Source: Phoronis ovalis (lineage: Eukaryota; Phoronida; Phoronidae). Taken from it: a stretch of DNA of 18,844 nucleotides. The notes under the pieces are model-generated. The model ran no database searches. It was not told where the DNA came from and saw only the letters and a program-made list of their open reading frames with translations. This document shows, in pieces, positions 18,703 to 18,844 of the stretch (its first letter is position 1; each line of letters begins with the position of its first letter). The stretch lies in contig JAOXYB010017131.1 in NCBI GenBank assembly GCA_028565635.1, forward strand, positions 1 through 18,844, written 5' to 3'. The position numbers were made by a program, and so were the translations under genes.

Positions 18703-18844
18703 ATGCCCATCCACCATAGTGGAATGGGCATATTGTCGTAGTGTAGGCGTCGTTGTTGTTGTCGTCATATGTAACACTTTCTTTGTCTCGCGATAACAGC
18801 TTCAGTTTTTACCCGATCGGTTTCATATTCGGCACAGGGTAAAT
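18703..18844 (+). repeat. Start of an unclassified interspersed repeat headed by a hairpin
   Basis: ATGCCCATCCAC (18703-18714) pairs with GTGGAATGGGCAT (18719-18731) with one bulged base and a 4-nt loop. The following GC-richer stretch (GTCGTTGTTGTTGTCGTC, then CGATCGGTTTCATATTCGG) differs from the AT-rich surroundings. The layout resembles dispersed non-coding repeats common in marine invertebrate genomes, by recollection only. The window cuts it off. Confidence 0.4.

Larger units (their letters stand above)
17072..18844 (+). other. First intron of the DESI1-like gene (partial) with repeat debris
   Basis: From the donor to the window end I find no exon with the expected continuation. It holds a LINE-like fragment, a run of ten C at 17760-17769, a GATCCTGA-rich patch and, at the end, a hairpin-headed repeat. 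The remainder is unassigned. Confidence 0.6.

Overview
The window is metazoan nuclear DNA, most likely from an invertebrate. It is AT-rich, its genes are split by many AT-rich introns with GT-AG ends, and no prokaryotic operon structure is visible. The encoded proteins (a SUN-domain protein and the start of a PPPDE/DeSI peptidase) are animal-like. I cannot name the phylum or species from the sequence.

Main gene (minus strand, start codon at 14599, stop at 1091-1093): twenty coding exons join in frame to 2739 nt, giving 912 residues plus stop. All nineteen junction phases agree. The product is a SUN1/SUN2-type inner nuclear membrane protein, the perinuclear half of the LINC complex. It has a Ser/Arg-rich nucleoplasmic N-terminus with basic clusters and a small internal peptide repeat. 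A hydrophobic stretch (about 305-330) and the main membrane helix (about 413-430) follow, then a long lumenal coiled-coil region (about 480-740), and last a complete SUN domain. The SUN domain keeps the KASH-disulfide cysteine, the intramolecular cysteine pair and the KASH-contact residues. Intron 11 is a GC-AG intron. The 3' UTR runs down to about position 300, with one AATAAA signal and three perfect Pumilio-type UGUANAUA motifs.

Intergenic part (14.6-17.0 kb): it holds a degenerate ~30-bp repeat, other unclassified AT-rich DNA, and a more CpG-containing stretch around 16.6-17.0 kb that looks like a shared promoter.

Second gene (plus strand, from 16993): only the first coding exon lies inside the window. 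It encodes a DESI1-like N-terminus and ends at a good splice donor; the catalytic His and Cys would lie in exons beyond 18844. The rest (17.1-18.8 kb) is its first intron, with a decayed fragment resembling the C-terminus of a LINE reverse transcriptase, a GATCCTGA-rich patch, and a hairpin-headed repeat cut by the window edge.

The two genes are head to head. Human SUN2 and DESI1 also lie near each other on chromosome 22q13, so this may be old linkage. The least expected signal inside the SUN gene is a 52-codon open frame in intron 2. Its ATG-to-donor part would splice in phase to exon 3, so it could be an alternative first exon. Intron 1 also holds a perfect 32-bp hairpin. No RNA gene, CRISPR array or intact transposon was found.
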